64,000 nucleotides of DNA, from contig NC_135376.1 in the NCBI RefSeq assembly GCF_049243985.1, positions 28,578,001 through 28,642,000 on the forward strand. The letters run 5' to 3'. Numbering within the stretch: the stretch's first letter is position 1; each line of letters begins with the position of its first letter. The translations under genes and the position numbers were made by a program. This DNA comes from Paroedura picta (lineage: Eukaryota; Chordata; Lepidosauria; Squamata; Gekkonidae). The notes beneath the pieces were generated by a model. It was not told the DNA's origin and did no database searches. It worked only from the letters and a program-made list of their open reading frames with translations. Positions 19,878 through 34,800 of this stretch are shown here, in pieces.

Positions 19878-22800
19878 CTGAAACAAAAGGGATAAAGGTC
19901 ATGTACAAAAGCTATTACACAAAGCCATAAACCAAAGCTTAATATCTCAACAGATTTCAAGATAATATGTGATACATTAGGTTAGAAATATAACTACTGC
20001 AAAAAACAGGACAAATCTGTGTTTTATTGCAGGTATTCTTAATCCTTCTGTGCTTGGAAAAAACACTCTCGTATCCCGGTATTAGAATCCAGCACTCCAT
20101 TATATTTTGGAAAAGAAAGGTAAGGATTCTTTCTAGATCAGGTATATTCAAGATCTAGAGACCCCACTGTTAATTTCTGTGCAGAGATTCCTACTCTGTA
20201 TTTGACTCCCCCACCCCTACATGTATCCTTCCAGTACTGGGATTTTTGTTTACATCACCTTAACTTATGCTGCATTAACAAGTTAGTTTTAAATCTCCAT
20301 AGTGTTTGAACTCATACAGACACACATTCCACCTTGAACTGGCACATGAATTCTCATCGTTCACTTTGATTGAGGTCTGACCACAATGCCTTTTTAGTGG
20401 GACTGAAGATTAACACACATAGAGACAGTGCTAATACAGAGCGATTCTTAATGTGAGATACAAAGTGAGTTAAATAAAAATTGCTTTTTAAAAGTCATTT
20501 TGGGTCAACTATGGTTCCAAATATATAGAAAACTTTGAAAGTAAGGCTCAAATATATTCCCTGCCATTCAGTGAACACCCTTAAGAATCCATATCTACAT
20601 TTTATAACATTACACCTCTTCACCAAAATTTGAAACAAATGATCAATCATTAAGGCTGACTTACCATAAAAGGATTACTAGATACTCCAACAGCTGTGAC
20701 TTGCCCAAAAGGGGTTACTACTGGTTTTGCCTGTCCAAATACAGCAAAGCCTCCACCTTTATAATAAAGTACCAGGAGATAACATTGGATTAATAATTAA
20801 ATCCTTAAAAGCACAATACTAGCTATCTACCAATAAAGGTACTCTGAATCTACTCTCAGCTGCTAGGAGTTAAACCTTTAAGGAGAGAGCTGGGTACATG
20901 GCCCTGTAGTAGATTTTGGAGGAGCATAGTAAAAATGGAGACAATGAGCCACGATTCTTTGTGGACTTGCTTACTTATCTCAAATTAAACAAAATCATAC
21001 AGATTGTAACTTCAAATGCCCTCTGAATTTTTTGAGGCCAGCAGTCCCTTGCTCTCACCTTTTAACTTTTTGAACCTACGCAAGTCTAAAACCTAAAAAA
21101 CTATCTAGGAAATCCTAGGAAACACACTAGAACATAATAAAACCTTGAGTAAGCCTCAAGTACAGAAACAAAATTATTGTATAACTAGGGGCAAAGCAAG
21201 AGCCTCTTGTGGCGCAGAGTGGTAAGGCAGCGATATGCTGTCTGAATCTGTCTGCCCATGAGGTTGGGAGTTCAATCCCAGCAGCCGGCTCAAGGTTGAC
21301 TCAGCCTTCCATCCTTCCGAGGTCGGTAAAATGAGTACCCAGCTTGCTGGGGGGTAAAACGGTAATGACTGGGGAAGGCACTGGCAAACCACCCCGTATT
21401 GAGTCTGCCAAGAAAACGCTAGAGGGCGTCACCCCAAGGGTCAGATATGACTCGGTGCTTGCACAGGGGATACCTTTACCTTTACCTTAGGGGCAAAGCC
21501 CGTTGTCTCCAAGAATACAATGGGCGCTAGAGCTTGGCAGTGGGAAGAGGAAGGGGAGGAGTTGTCCGGTCTGTAAGGGCATGGGGTTGTCATGTGTGTT
21601 GTCTGGGAGGTTGTGGTGGCATGGTGGCAAATGAGGCCATGGGTGTGGAGATATGGGTGTCAAGAACCTGTGGTGTGGAATGTTCGTTGATTGTGGGAGA
21701 GGACTGACCTTTGGGAATTGTGGCATAGTGGTTACAGATGAGCTTTCCAGAGCCATGTCCTCAGATATGTGAAGGGAAAATAAGACTGGAGACTCTTCTT
21801 AGGGGAAGATTACATGGCAACCAATTCCCCCCAGTTCTGCGTCATTTCCCTTCTTGTGTGAATTAGGCCCCTCTGCCCTAATACACATAGGGTAGTCACA
21901 GTACACAGGTGTCCACCCTGTTCCTTCTGTCTCCCATATTTTCACTGTTGGTAAAATGTTATGTGCCCACATGCTTCTTTCATGGTTGCTTCTTAGAAGA
22001 ACGGATTTTTGTACCCTATTGCTTACTACCCAAAGGAGTCTCAAAGCGGTTTACAAACACCTTTTCCATTTGTCTCTCCACAATAGTCAACCTGTGAGGT
22101 ATGTAGGGTTGTGAGAGATCTGAGAGAACTGGGAATGGGCCGCAGTGACCCAGCAGGCCTCAAGTGTCTCAAAGCATTTTCCAATCGTCTTCCCCTTCTC
22201 TCCCCATAGCAGACTCCCCATGAGGGAGGTGGGGTAGCGAGCCTCACAGGGAAGCTGGCAACCCTAAGAGGAATACTGTCTGTGCACAGCAGTCTTGACC
22301 TTAGTAAGGTTTTTAATACTGTTTTTTTTATTTGCCAGGCCAAGGTTATTTGCCAGTTACTATTTCAGTTACGATGTGTCTCCAGACATTTACTTGTTCT
22401 CTATTTAGTTTCAGGCTGTAAATATTTATTTAGATCTTCCTGCACTTTCCAGACTCACAGGACTGATGCTGGTCTGCCTGTCTGCGCCCCAGAATACAAA
22501 CAGTTGCTGATAAGGGCTGGCCATAACCCATAGGCCAGGAGGGACACTCTTGCACCATTCCCTACCAACTGCAGGCAAAAATGGCTCATTTGAAGGCTGG
22601 ACTCTGAGGCATTGTACGATTTTGAAGTCCCACCTCCAAACCTCCAGGAATATTTCCAACCCAGGGGTAGCCAACCTACAGGTGTGGCCTGGAGAGCTCC
22701 TGGAATTACAGCTCACCTGCAGAGTATAAAGATCAGCTCCCCAGGCAGAAAGGGCTACTTTGGACAGGGTTGTGGTATAGAAGAAACATTTAAGGCTTCC

Positions 22801-25800
22801 CACACAGGTTGTTGTTGAACTGAAAGACTTGAGGCCTACTGCACAGGGTTGTTGTGCAGATGAAACAGGAGGCAAAAGAGCCAGCTTCTTCTGCAGAATA
22901 ACACTGTGCAGTGGCCTCAAATCTGCAGAGAGTTGCAAAGAAGAAAGACACATGGCTTGGTTGTGTCTAACCCCTGGCCAGAGCAGTATTTTAAGTGAGA
23001 AGGGGCTTTTCTGTGGCCTCCCTGTCAGGCAACTGTTTGGCAGAAGGGGAAAGTCTCCCCCCCCCCCTCAAAAGGAAGGCCCTCAGACTCCCCTGCGTTG
23101 CTCTTGGAAAGGCCTCCTTCCCTCAGTCAGGGCCTGTCAGAGGCTCCTTTGCCTGAAGGGGGGGGCCTGAAGGGGGGGGAGGGGGAGCACTCTGCAGCCT
23201 CCTGCCAGCTCTGTCAGGGTTCTGAGGCAAGTTACAGTTGGACATGACAGTTAGGACAGCCTTGGGGTGAAAAGGGCTGGCGCAGCCTGTCCAAGCCTCT
23301 GTTCTCATCCCCCTTGGCAGCCCTACTGACCTCCTCTCTCTGCGGTGGTCAGGAGCAGACTGGCAGCCAGACTGGGCTGGGTGAATGGAATTTTGGTCTG
23401 TCCTGGTGAGGGGCCAATAGGAAGGCACTTTGCGCGCCTCCCCATTGGCTGCTTGGCCCTGGATGGACACTCGGAAGGCCCAATCAGGAGCCGCTTCGCG
23501 GCTCCTGATTGGGCCCTCTTAGTTTTTATCCTGGACAGGGCCCGCCCTAACTCCTCCCCAGGTGACCTTACTCTTTTATTTAATAGGACCCTGTCCTATT
23601 TAAAAATTGTCCTGTACAATTTATGGTGAAAGATCATTAACATAATTCAATGTAACTTCTTGATGATTGCTAGTGGTATTTTAGCTGGGATAACCAAGTT
23701 TTACTAGGGCCAAACTCTAACAGCTCATATCATCATTCCTGGAAACTACTACAACATTAAATCCAGCTAGCCAGCTGGTGACAGGGTCCCCAAGAGATGG
23801 GAGCAGAAGGCAAGCAAGATTGTCTCCAGAGATAAACAGCCCCAACTATCAATGTGTTCTCATCTTACTGCTATTTTGCCACCTGTTGAAATAACATAAC
23901 AAACAAGCATTTACCATTAGGCTGCTGGGCGAAAGCAGCCTGAGGAAAGGCTGCCTGGGCTGGGAATGCAGGTTGTTGGAAGTTACCACTAAAACTAGTT
24001 GGAAGACTGAATGAGGCAGGTGTTCCAAATCCTGCAGGCATGCTCATGGATGCGGTGCCAAATGTTGCTGCTGGTAAGAGAAAAGTTGCATTACTGCTTT
24101 TGAAGTACACTTTACTATTATGAAGCCCAAATAAACATTTCTTCTACAAAGCAGACAGTCACATGGCCAACCTAAGAACTCAATCAGCTTCTTGGTTTTC
24201 CTAGGTACGCAGTCGAAACATGCTTTGTTAGCTCCTCATAATCTTTTTTATCCTTTTGCCTGTCTCTTTCTAGATATCTGCAAATATTTCTTCTTCTAAA
24301 GAGAATCTGAAAGATAGGTATTACTGGCAACTGTAACTACGCCAACTCTGCAGAAAAGCAATCTAAAATTCGTTTTCATGAATGTCACAGGACTAGTCTA
24401 GTTCAGGAGTTCAACAGCTCTTTCAAAAATAAAAGGTTATATCCTCTGACTCCCCTCCACCAAGTCTGTTTCCAGTGGAAACCAATGCATTTTTATTTAT
24501 TTATTATATGCCACCCTTCCCTGCGGACTCAGGGCAGTTCACTAAAATTAAAAATATAGTACGGATAAACAATCTAAGATAAAAAACATATAATTTAAAA
24601 TACAAGTTGTCATTATTTAAAAATGGACAGCATCACATGACCCACATACATCAATCATTGCTTTGAGACTTATCTCACTGTCATCAACTTATTATGTGGT
24701 CTAGAGTAATGCTGTTCACAAAACATTTTATGAACATTAAACATTTGTCTCCTTAACTAGATTCATGGATCACAGCCAGTGACTATTCAATGACGGATGT
24801 AATTTAATTCCAAATCATAGCATCTATCTATCAATAATCATGGCTAACCAGGAAAGAGATGGCATAAGAGCTGACAAGTATTCATGGAATAAAGAGGCAC
24901 ACACAAATATAGGCAAGATACATATAATGCACTGACAGAACTTTCACAAGCTGCTATTGGCAGAAAGGCTACAACAGTGACGCTTCCTACGACAACAAAT
25001 CCAAACACATTGTGACAATATGCAATGGTTTGGTATAATTATGTTTCACTTGAGCTGCTGTAAACACAAGCTTCAAAGCTCAGTTAATTTTTAAAGCATC
25101 TATTAATGTGACCATGGAGGTACATATAACAGCCTTAGCTTCCACTCCTAAGTACTCTCACTTAGCAGCAAGTCCAACTGAAATGAATTCCATGTAATTT
25201 CTAAGTATATATGTTTAAGACTGCAGCACATATCTTAATTTACAGCAGGTAATTTCATTGCATATTTGAGGCACATCCCCATCCTTGCCCACTCCATTTT
25301 AAAATAGGGAAGAAAAATAGGGAAGGAGGGTTGAAAAAGTTGTACATGCAGAGAAACCAGTCGCTGGCAATAAGCTTCCACAAGCAAACAGTTAGCCACA
25401 TGAAGCTTATATAAAGTGTGGCTACCTACCAAAGTGAGCCTGAGGAAATATGTGAGAATGCATTGCTCCTGAGAGGCCTTATGGGGAAAGTCAAAGAGAC
25501 CAGACAGTGTCAAATGATGAACAATCTCTTGTAAAAGTGATTTAAATGATATTTAACTGCTTTCTAAAATACAGCATTCAAATACTTAGTTTTAGAAATT
25601 CAGAATACTTCCAAATGCAAGATCTATTTGGAAGCATTTTGAAAAATTGCTCAGAAATGGATATTGTTTAACCAGGTCAAACACATTCCTCTAACACATA
25701 CATCATATTTGCATAAGGTTAAGAGGTACTGCTTCATTTTTATTTGCTGAAAAAAACAGCTATTTATATTCCTTAAAATAGAAGAAGAAGAAGAAAAGTT

Positions 25801-28800
25801 GGTTCTTATATGCCGCTTTTCCCTACCCAAAGGAGGCTCAAAGTGGCTTACAGTCGCCTTCCCATTCCTCTCCCCACAACAAACACCCTGTGGGGTGGGT
25901 GAGGCTGAGAGAGCCCTGATATCACTGCTCGGTCAGAACAATTTTATCAGTGCCGTGGCGAGCCCAAGGTCACCCAGCTGGTTGCATGTGGAGGAGTGCA
26001 GAATCGAACCTGGCATGCCAGATTAGAAGTCCGCACTCCTAACCACTACACCAAACTGGCAGTTGGCTAGCGCTTGAACGAGCACAAGTAACACTTTTCA
26101 AACTTAAATACATTTATATTTTATTAGTATGACCCAGGCAGATAAACAGACATGGCAAAATTAAGCATTTGGCTTTAGGAAGGCATAAGCATATTTAGCA
26201 TGTTAGTTTTCTTCCAAATTCTGAAAATACAGAATTAAAGACGAACACATCGATTTCTAGCCAATGATCTCTCAGCATTTTATTTTCTAACCTGTTGCTG
26301 TTCTGTTACTGGTTTGGAATGGGTTTGTTGAAGGTGCTACAGAGGCTACAGGAGCAGCCACAAATGGATTTGTAGAAGGTGTTGCTGAAAAATAAAGAAT
26401 TGGAGAGATCAGAAATGTATATGTTCCTTAAGCTGCCCACTGGAAGAGTATGAAAACTGCCAAATATATTTTAATCATTTTTATGCTGGAATATAAAGGA
26501 ATCTAGTCTGTTATATCAAAAAGCAAATAACACTACCTTCAAAGACAGTTATGACCTACCAATACAGAGAAAACATCCTTAAAACTGGATCATTAAAAAA
26601 AAAGCAAAAAAGCTTAATATTTTACAATACCTCCAAATGCAGCAGGCACACTTGAGGACGTAGGCTGTGTTTGTGTATTAGAACCCACTGGTACTGTTCC
26701 AAAAGCACTGCTGAAAATTCAACATTCAACAGCATCAGAGTCAATTATTAAGCAGTCACACTTGCATTTCATTATTTTATGTGAAAACACAGACCGCTCA
26801 TTATTACATATCGAAAGAAAATGGTGCCATTTAGCCACAACTATTTTGACTGCACAAGTCAAAAGCAGACTAGTAAGCAAAAAAATTGTCTGCCAGTAAC
26901 AAAAAAACATGCAAAGCAATACAACACACAGGAAAGCACACCTAAGATAAGCTATCAAGCATAAATTTGAACGTGCAGACACTTCTTACAACATTAATTA
27001 CATTTCAAATAACTGGTACCACACATTGCAAACCTCTTATTGAAAGATTTAAGCAAATTACAGCATCAAAACCAAGGTCTTTGTACAAATATTGGATCAC
27101 TGACAATGTAGACAATGAAACTATGGAAAGGTATTCTACTATCATCTAGTTGGCAATTTTTAAAGCCAATGTTCAGCCTTTTGTTTTTGTGAGTCACGTT
27201 ACCCCCCACATCCATTTCATTACACAACTGAGCCTAGAAGTTTTAGACTGTTGATTTTAAAGATAATGTTTGCTGATAATGTTTAAAGTTAATGTCCTCT
27301 TGTGTCTCATTTAATTTTTGCTGTTTGTAAACACAACTGGTTTACATGAACTTCTAGCAAGAAAGAGTACCTGCTAACATTACTGGTGGAAGTATATGCA
27401 TTACTAGAGGTTGCTGTGGAGCTGAACACACTGTCTAATTCTGCTAGAGCTGCATACTTGTCTGAAGATGCACTTGGCTGACTTGGGGCTGACACAGCAG
27501 GACCTGCTGGTGCTGTACTGACAGCACCAAATCCACTTCCTTGCTCACTACCACCTAAAAAAAGAACACACACAATCAGATTAAAAATGTCGAGAAAAGA
27601 TGATTTCTTAGATGTACAGTGAGAGGATATTGAAGGCAAAACTTTAAAATGGCTAATCTTTTGTTAAAGAACTGCAAGAACATTTATTTCAGTCTTCCTG
27701 CCCTTCCGTTAAAAAACAAGTATAAAGACATGTTTTCAGTAACCAGATTTCTTTTAGGATACAGAGATAAACTTAGATTAGCTTAATATACCGAGTCAAA
27801 TTGACCCCCATCCACTGTATGAATTTATGAGGCCTTACTCCTTCTAGGCCATACAAATGAGATTTTTAAAACCTTAACAGAACCCAGAACAGATGCATAC
27901 CAAAACACAAGTTAGAAGCTTAAAACACTACAATTAAACTCACAGCAATTTAGAACAGAACAGTCCCATGCAGATTCTTAGTTTAAATCTGTGTGTATAT
28001 CAGTTGTAGTAATATCTTCCATACCAACACAAAAGATCAACAGATTGTCTGACCTAAAGGATAAGCTGGTGCTGCATACATTTGACTTGTCATGGCAATA
28101 GTCTCTACATGGGCTATCTGAAGCAGTCCTTGTATGGTTAACTAGCCTTTCATAACATGTTACAGAACAAACATAAATGCATGTTCGCAACAGATGGAAC
28201 CAAAGTTCCCCCCTTTGATGGCCCCAATGCCAATATGCAGCTTTCTTGAATAAAATAATGTTCAAATGTCTCCTCAATACAGTGTATGCCATTACATGGT
28301 GAATGCAAGTTGCAAAGCGGTACAATTTTTGCAGCCCACTGGGAGTTGCACCTTACAAACTGTAAGCATAAAGGCTCCAGCACTGGCTGTTAGAAGAGTT
28401 AAGGAGCAAAGATACATCTTCTAGTTGTGCTTTTCAGAATACAACCCTTAGTATATAAGTGCTCAACAAAGCTATGCAAAGAAGAAAACAAATTAGCATA
28501 TCAGAGTTTTGTTTAGTAAAACTTTGTCTTGCAGCAGAATAAAGGAAAATGGCAGGAAAACACAGACAGTTGCACAAATTGAGCAAAAACTGAAATAGTG
28601 TGTTTGTACGAGGGACAATTTTTGCCAATTCTGCCTTCTTGTTGGAGGTCCCTGCTCCCCTCTCAGAGCTGCACAGCATACAGGAGGGAACCCTGAACCT
28701 CAACTTTTCAGGATGTGCAGGGAACTGCATTGAGAAACTGCATTTATTCTGCATCTTTGTGCCATTCACAGACGACGAGAGATATGTGTGATCTGAAACT

Positions 28801-31800
28801 CGTTAGCTCGTATAAGGGAATAGAACTTCCAGTTATCTTAGCTGCCGCACAGTTCAATTCTATTCATAGTTCATGTTCCATGTCACTCAGTCTGGGAATA
28901 GTCGGCATAAATAGTAATTTAATAATGTAATTTGTAACATCATTCTGCAAAGCCAGCAACAGCCCTGCAATTGCAGGTATTACACCTTTGGTGTTCAACA
29001 TCTCTGTATGAGTTGACACAATTTTTGTGAGAAGTGAATTACTACTGTCTATCTTTTAAAAGTGTCTGGCTGGATCATGCCTAATAAAATATTAGGTTTT
29101 TGGACTCCTCCATCTTTCTGAACAAGATAATGCCTTCATTATCTGAAAAAGATATTGCCCACCCCAGCATCAGTGACAAGAGTACTTTTTAGTGACTTTG
29201 TCAGAATTTTGAGAACTGCTGTGGATCATAAAAACATTGAATGGAATAGAAATATGGATAAACATCTACAGAATTTATGAACCTAAATAATTCTGATTTA
29301 AAGTACCACTATTAAACCCACAAGCCACTGCCTGTGATGGTATTACTCATAGCAAAAAGAGAAAATTTCTCTTAAAAGCGTCATTCCAGATCAAGTAAGT
29401 CCACTTTTATACACACAACAAACGAGGGTAAGTCAAAAAGTATTGCTGAAAAATCATAAAAAACCTTTATTAAACACAAAATGTGAAGCTATTGATTCTC
29501 AACATATATGCCCTCTAGGCCTATATACTTCTGAAGGTGGTGTTTTCATTCCTCTAATGCTTCCCTGAAGAATTCTGCACTCTTTGATTTACACCACATC
29601 ACAACAGCAGCTTTGGCATCCTCAAGGGACTCAAATAGTGTTCCCTTTAAAAGTATTCCTTGAGTTAAAAAAAGAGAAGAAGCCCAAAGGACTGTAGACT
29701 GGATTCCCAATGAAATTCTCAGCATACCTTTCCTGGCCTTTTTCTCACTAAAGCAGATTTCATTTCATTTTTAAGGTAATTAACAAGACTGAGACAAGTA
29801 TATATGAATGAGAGAACTTGTCTACAGCCATACTGATTGCAGAGACATGTTTAAACATGTTTTGTTTGGAATAAGCACATTCCATGTATAAACTGGAACC
29901 CTAGTAGCAATACCTTTTCACTTACCCTTGTATATGTTTGTGTGTGTGTGCTCACACACAATATGACCAGGCAGTAACTAATAAGATCTAATGCACTCTG
30001 GATTGCAGTATGGTAGAAAAAGCTGAATACAGCATGGAACAATACTTGTATTGTGCTACCTTCCTTTTTACTGCATTCACTGTCCCAGCATGACTGCCTG
30101 TTCCTCCAATATGTAATTAGCTTGCTATTTGTGCAGGCCAATGTAAACTACACAGTGTGAAGTATTAAAACTTCATTCAGTTTCCGTAACACTTCACAAA
30201 ACGAAACCATTGTCATGGTAACGACTATAAGAAAACAAATTGAAGAATAAGAATTAGTACCTTGCCCTGTGCTGAAGATATTATCTAAATTAGCAAGAGC
30301 TGCGTATTTATCTGCTGAGTGGAGATGCGGTTTATTCACGAGAGCTTTACTGGCTGACGTTGTGCTGCTCTGAGAAGTACCGAAGGATCCAAAATCAGCA
30401 CTGGAGGATTTGGGGAAGTTATCAAAGTGTGCAAAATTAGCATTCACTGATCCAGCACTGCCACCTGTAACAAAACAAGTTTAGAATGATGGATATTGCC
30501 AAGCTCCATGTCTCTTCAAATGCTGTCTGTGACTGTGTGCATGATTTTGTTTAAAACCTATGTCCAGGTTCTGAATTGATCAATATGGGAAATTTGTATT
30601 TCCTGACTCCTGAAATGCAGCAGCCCCTACTACATCAAAGGCACACCACAGCTTTACAAGTGTAGGTGCTGCTATACATCGCTAACCCCAACAGTTTCCT
30701 TGATTAGTAAGCATTCATTTCAAGCTTTTATTTCCAGCTACAAGTTAAATAGGAATTCCTTTAATGCAACAGTGAACTTTCTGATATCAATTAAATAACT
30801 TTTAAGCAGTTTTCAAAACTATAAATTAAAAGTGACAAATTCCTGAGGATACTGTGAACAAGTTATGTCCAAGGATTATTGCACACACACAAACACACCA
30901 CCTCACATGGACAATAGAAGAAAGCCAGAGGGGGTTTGCACCAATTTATGAATGTGTGACGCATTAGCACTTTATTTAATTTAGATGCTATAGTTCCATT
31001 CAGTGGCTGCCACTAGTTGATCCTCAGCTGCAGCAAAATATTGACCTACTACTGAAGACAAAACAAGAGGGTGTGGAGTTTCTTTGTGTACTATATATAT
31101 CATGAAGATAGGCATGTCTCATCGAACTTTGGACAGAACCTGCATGATTGTTCTAAACCAGAGTAAGGCAGAAAATAAACATCCTGAAATATACCATCTT
31201 AAAATGATCAATTATTTCACATCTTAATGGTTCCATAGCAATAGCTTCAAAGTTATTTCTCAGGAATAGTAAATTTACTATTAGTTGAGTTTGCAGAATA
31301 TTAGTTGAGTTTGCAGAAAGAGAAATATGTCAGGAATCTTGATTCACGTGCTACCAAACTAATAAACTATGAGCTAAAGAGATCTATAAAGCTACTTCAC
31401 ACAACAATGAAGGGGGGAAAAAGAGATGACATTTTAAATGAAACCAGTTTAGATTGCCACTCAGTGGAACTTACTGCGTACAGCCTGGAGAGGGAAAGCA
31501 GTAGTAGTAAATTCACCAAAACTGCAGCTAGATGAAAGCGTTCTGAACGCTGGACAGCCAGAAATTGTGTGAGGGGTTAAAGTTAACAAAGGGGAAAAAC
31601 AAAATTGTAAAAGAAAGAGTCTTAAGACAACACACTTTAAAGAAAAAGGAAAAAAGAAAATAAGTCAGCCATAAATAAAGACAAGCAACAGTGACAGTCC
31701 AAGCAAACATTATATATGACAAAATTAAAAAAGTAGCCATAACCCTTACACATGAGATTTTTTTAAAAAAAAACATGTGCTCTCCATTAAATGGCTTTTT

Positions 31801-34800
31801 TCCCTCAAATATAATATATTGGAATTGAAACAATATTTATAGTCTTCATTTAAGTATGATCAAAAATCTATAATGGCACAAAGTATGGCAAAACATTTCA
31901 TGTGTAGGGATAATTAAGAAACCACAGTACATCATGCAAAACAATAAAACACACATCGCCCACACAGATATAAGAAATAAAAAGCAGCATGAATGTCAGG
32001 TTTCCCCAGAGCTTCAGAGTGTTTATACTGAGAAAATTAAATGCAGGAAAGAGCTGAAAAATGTTGTATACTACATATCTGGATTAGTTTGTATTAAAAG
32101 AACTAATAATGTTAGAGCACTTCTACCTGTATTTTGGTGTTGAAAAGCAGACTGACTTGCTGTGGGGAAACCACCAAAATTACTCGAACCACTAGACTGT
32201 CCAAATGCATCAAAGTTTGCAAACCCTGCATTGGCAGAGTTCTGTGCTGTAAATTGCAAATGAACAATACATGTTAATGGTATGTAAACAAAACCAGATC
32301 AAAAACTGAATCAAATAAGGCAGGCTTCAAAGGCAGTTGTACCTCAAGCATGCCATTGAAATAAACTGTTACGTGAATACGCAGTGAAAGGGACAAAAGC
32401 AATCTGAAACAAGAGCTTCTTATCCTTTCATACCTTCTCTTAATGGAAATAAATTGTCAGCAGGATTTATATGTGAAATAATTTAATTTCATTGGTCTCT
32501 TTTATGTCTTAAATTGCCAGTAATTTTTAAAAATCAAAATACCTCCTAGCTTTCCTTTTGCTTAGACATGCAGTAATAGCTACTAAGAGCAACCAGATGC
32601 TTTTTCTTCCTGAAAGCTAGAGAGCAAAACACTAATGGTTTAAAAAATGCATTTTAGCAAAGTGCAGCTTACATAATTTGGCTAAAGTATTCTCAGTGTA
32701 TCACATTCTGTGTTGTTATACTGCTGACCAGTGACAGCTTCTTTGTTCCTGCTGGAGGTGGGGTGAAGAGCAATGATGTACAACAACATGGCTGTAAAAA
32801 ACCTAGAGATCAGGGTATTCCTGGAGTGTTCCGATGTCACCTATGGGTACAACGAGCAGTAACATCATGGTCACTACCCACCTCCATTTTTGTGCCATCT
32901 GGAGTGAAGAGTGACTGACAGCAGGAGCCATGAGATTGCATACTTGTGATGGGCTATCTGGTAACTCTGGTTAGCGACAACATAGGCTTGATTCTAATGA
33001 AGAGCCAGGCTGTGATTTGATGCTTCTTTCTTCCCAGCTTCATTACTACTACTTTTGTGCAAACCATAGTTTCCTGATGAACCCAAACTTGCAAAGCATA
33101 ATTTGAACTTTCCTTACATATAGGGATGCCAGTTCCCAGGTCTTACCCTGGTGATCTCCCTAAATTACAGAAAACCTCCAGACTAAAGAGATGTTTCCCT
33201 GAGAAAATGGTTGCTTTGGAGGGTAGACGCCACAGCATTATGGAAGTCTGGAGGTCTCAGTAGCCCTGAGGCTACTGCCCCAAATCCCACCCACTCCCAG
33301 AGACTCCAGGTATTTTCTAATCCAGAGCTAGTAACCCTACACAGCAGGACTTTAAACTTGTTTACTAATTGGTTTGAAGGGCACATGCAAACCAGAGTTT
33401 GCCAGTTTGGGTGTAGTAGCAAATATTTTTATTTATTTATTTTTCAATTTATTTCCTGTCATTCCCTAAGCGGCTCGTATATTTGAACTACTGTGGAAAT
33501 AATTCATTGAATTTGACGCATGCAACTAAGCATGGTTTGGTATTATGATTGAGTTACAGCAATGGCCCAGATAAGTTATTGTTCTCAAAAACATACCTAT
33601 CATATTATATATGACAGTCTAAACTTTATCAAAAATATTATAGAAGTTGTTTTGCAATTTTAAAAAAATATATCCAAAGTAAACCTCAAGTTATGGAAAT
33701 CTGTACAATTACAGGAGTTTCTCTCACGAACAGCATATGAAGTAACTTTTCAAACAGATGTCATAAGCATTGCATGATATGCCATGTGAAATCAGCTGAA
33801 ATGGACATAACACAAGGCCTTGGATTCACTGGGATAGTTCTTTGGACCTTTACTTTTCCAAAGTCACTATGCTTTAAAAAACTGAAATACAACTAACATT
33901 CAAATGAAAAGGATAATGAAAGAGACAGATGAAACTGAACCCTCCCCCAGTAAATTAGGAGGACTTAATAGCATTACAACATATAGAATATTAAGCATCT
34001 TTTCTTTGCTCCTTTCCTCAATTTAATATCTCCTCATTCATTGTTTCCTTAGGTCTCTGATTCTCAGACTACTGCCATGTTTGCCCCACTTCCTTTAGCC
34101 ATCCGGCTTGGTGCCAAGTCTTTTTAGCATCTTCCCTTCTTGCGTATCATATAGTCCACTCAGAAACATTTATTTGGGATCTCCTCTGATTAGCCTGTCA
34201 TGTCTCAATATATTGGATCCTTCTCAGGGCTTATTCTTTCATGAAGTTTCTTCAAGTTTCTTTACTCACTAATTACTCTGTTCCTTCCTTTCATCCTCAT
34301 AGTGAGGCTTCAAAATTCTTCAGCTTTCCTGCCTCCCAGAGTCTCTTCTTGCTTCTCAGCCTAACTTTGATCCTAATTCCATTCAGCCAGCACTAGAGGC
34401 TTTAGCACCTCAAGCATAATACAAAGTTCATTTGACACAACATACTGGAAAGAACGCAGCCTACAGAGTGGCACATCAATTGCTTTGCTTATCAACCTTG
34501 TATGGCCTACTTCTTGTTGGATTAAGTAGGATGAATAAACTAAGAATTCGTGCAGCACAAATGGCTCATTGTATGAACTGTGAAGCACTTGTTTCGAACT
34601 TGGCCTTTGGAGTCACCAGGTTGCTTCAGGCAATACTCTAGGCTTCAGAGTTCTGGCTGCATAAGTATGGGGAAACATTGTCCTGCCTTACACAGGTTAC
34701 AAGGATGCCTATGATAATATATACACGGCATCGTGAAAATTTAAATCTCTATATCATTGATACATCTAACGTTCAATATGGTCCCAGAGAGTGGATAAAA

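Larger units (their letters stand above)
21185..23633 (-). mobile_element. Helitron-like element with nested insertions, about 2.4 kb
   Basis: Read on the - strand the 3' end is a hairpin (GCCCATTG ... CAACGGGC) followed by TTTGCCCCTAG|T, with the last 14 bases split by the Sauria SINE. A possible 5' end is TCTTTCACCATAAATTG at 23633, preceded by A. As in the element at 10422-10857, a short palindrome lies near that end (GGACAGGGTCC). The 3' end is well supported. Assignment of the far end, and so the full length, is inference. The interior holds SINE pieces, a gene-poor GC-rich part and a long palindrome at 23483-23512. Confidence 0.5.

Noticed and set aside
22426-22953. A 175-codon open frame on the - strand
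   Set aside because: It lies over SINE and transposon pieces within the Helitron-like mosaic. No domain is recognised.
34373-34650. Possible exon with open frames on both strands
   Set aside because: No homology recognised, no supporting splice sites, and it lies in an AGFG1 intron.
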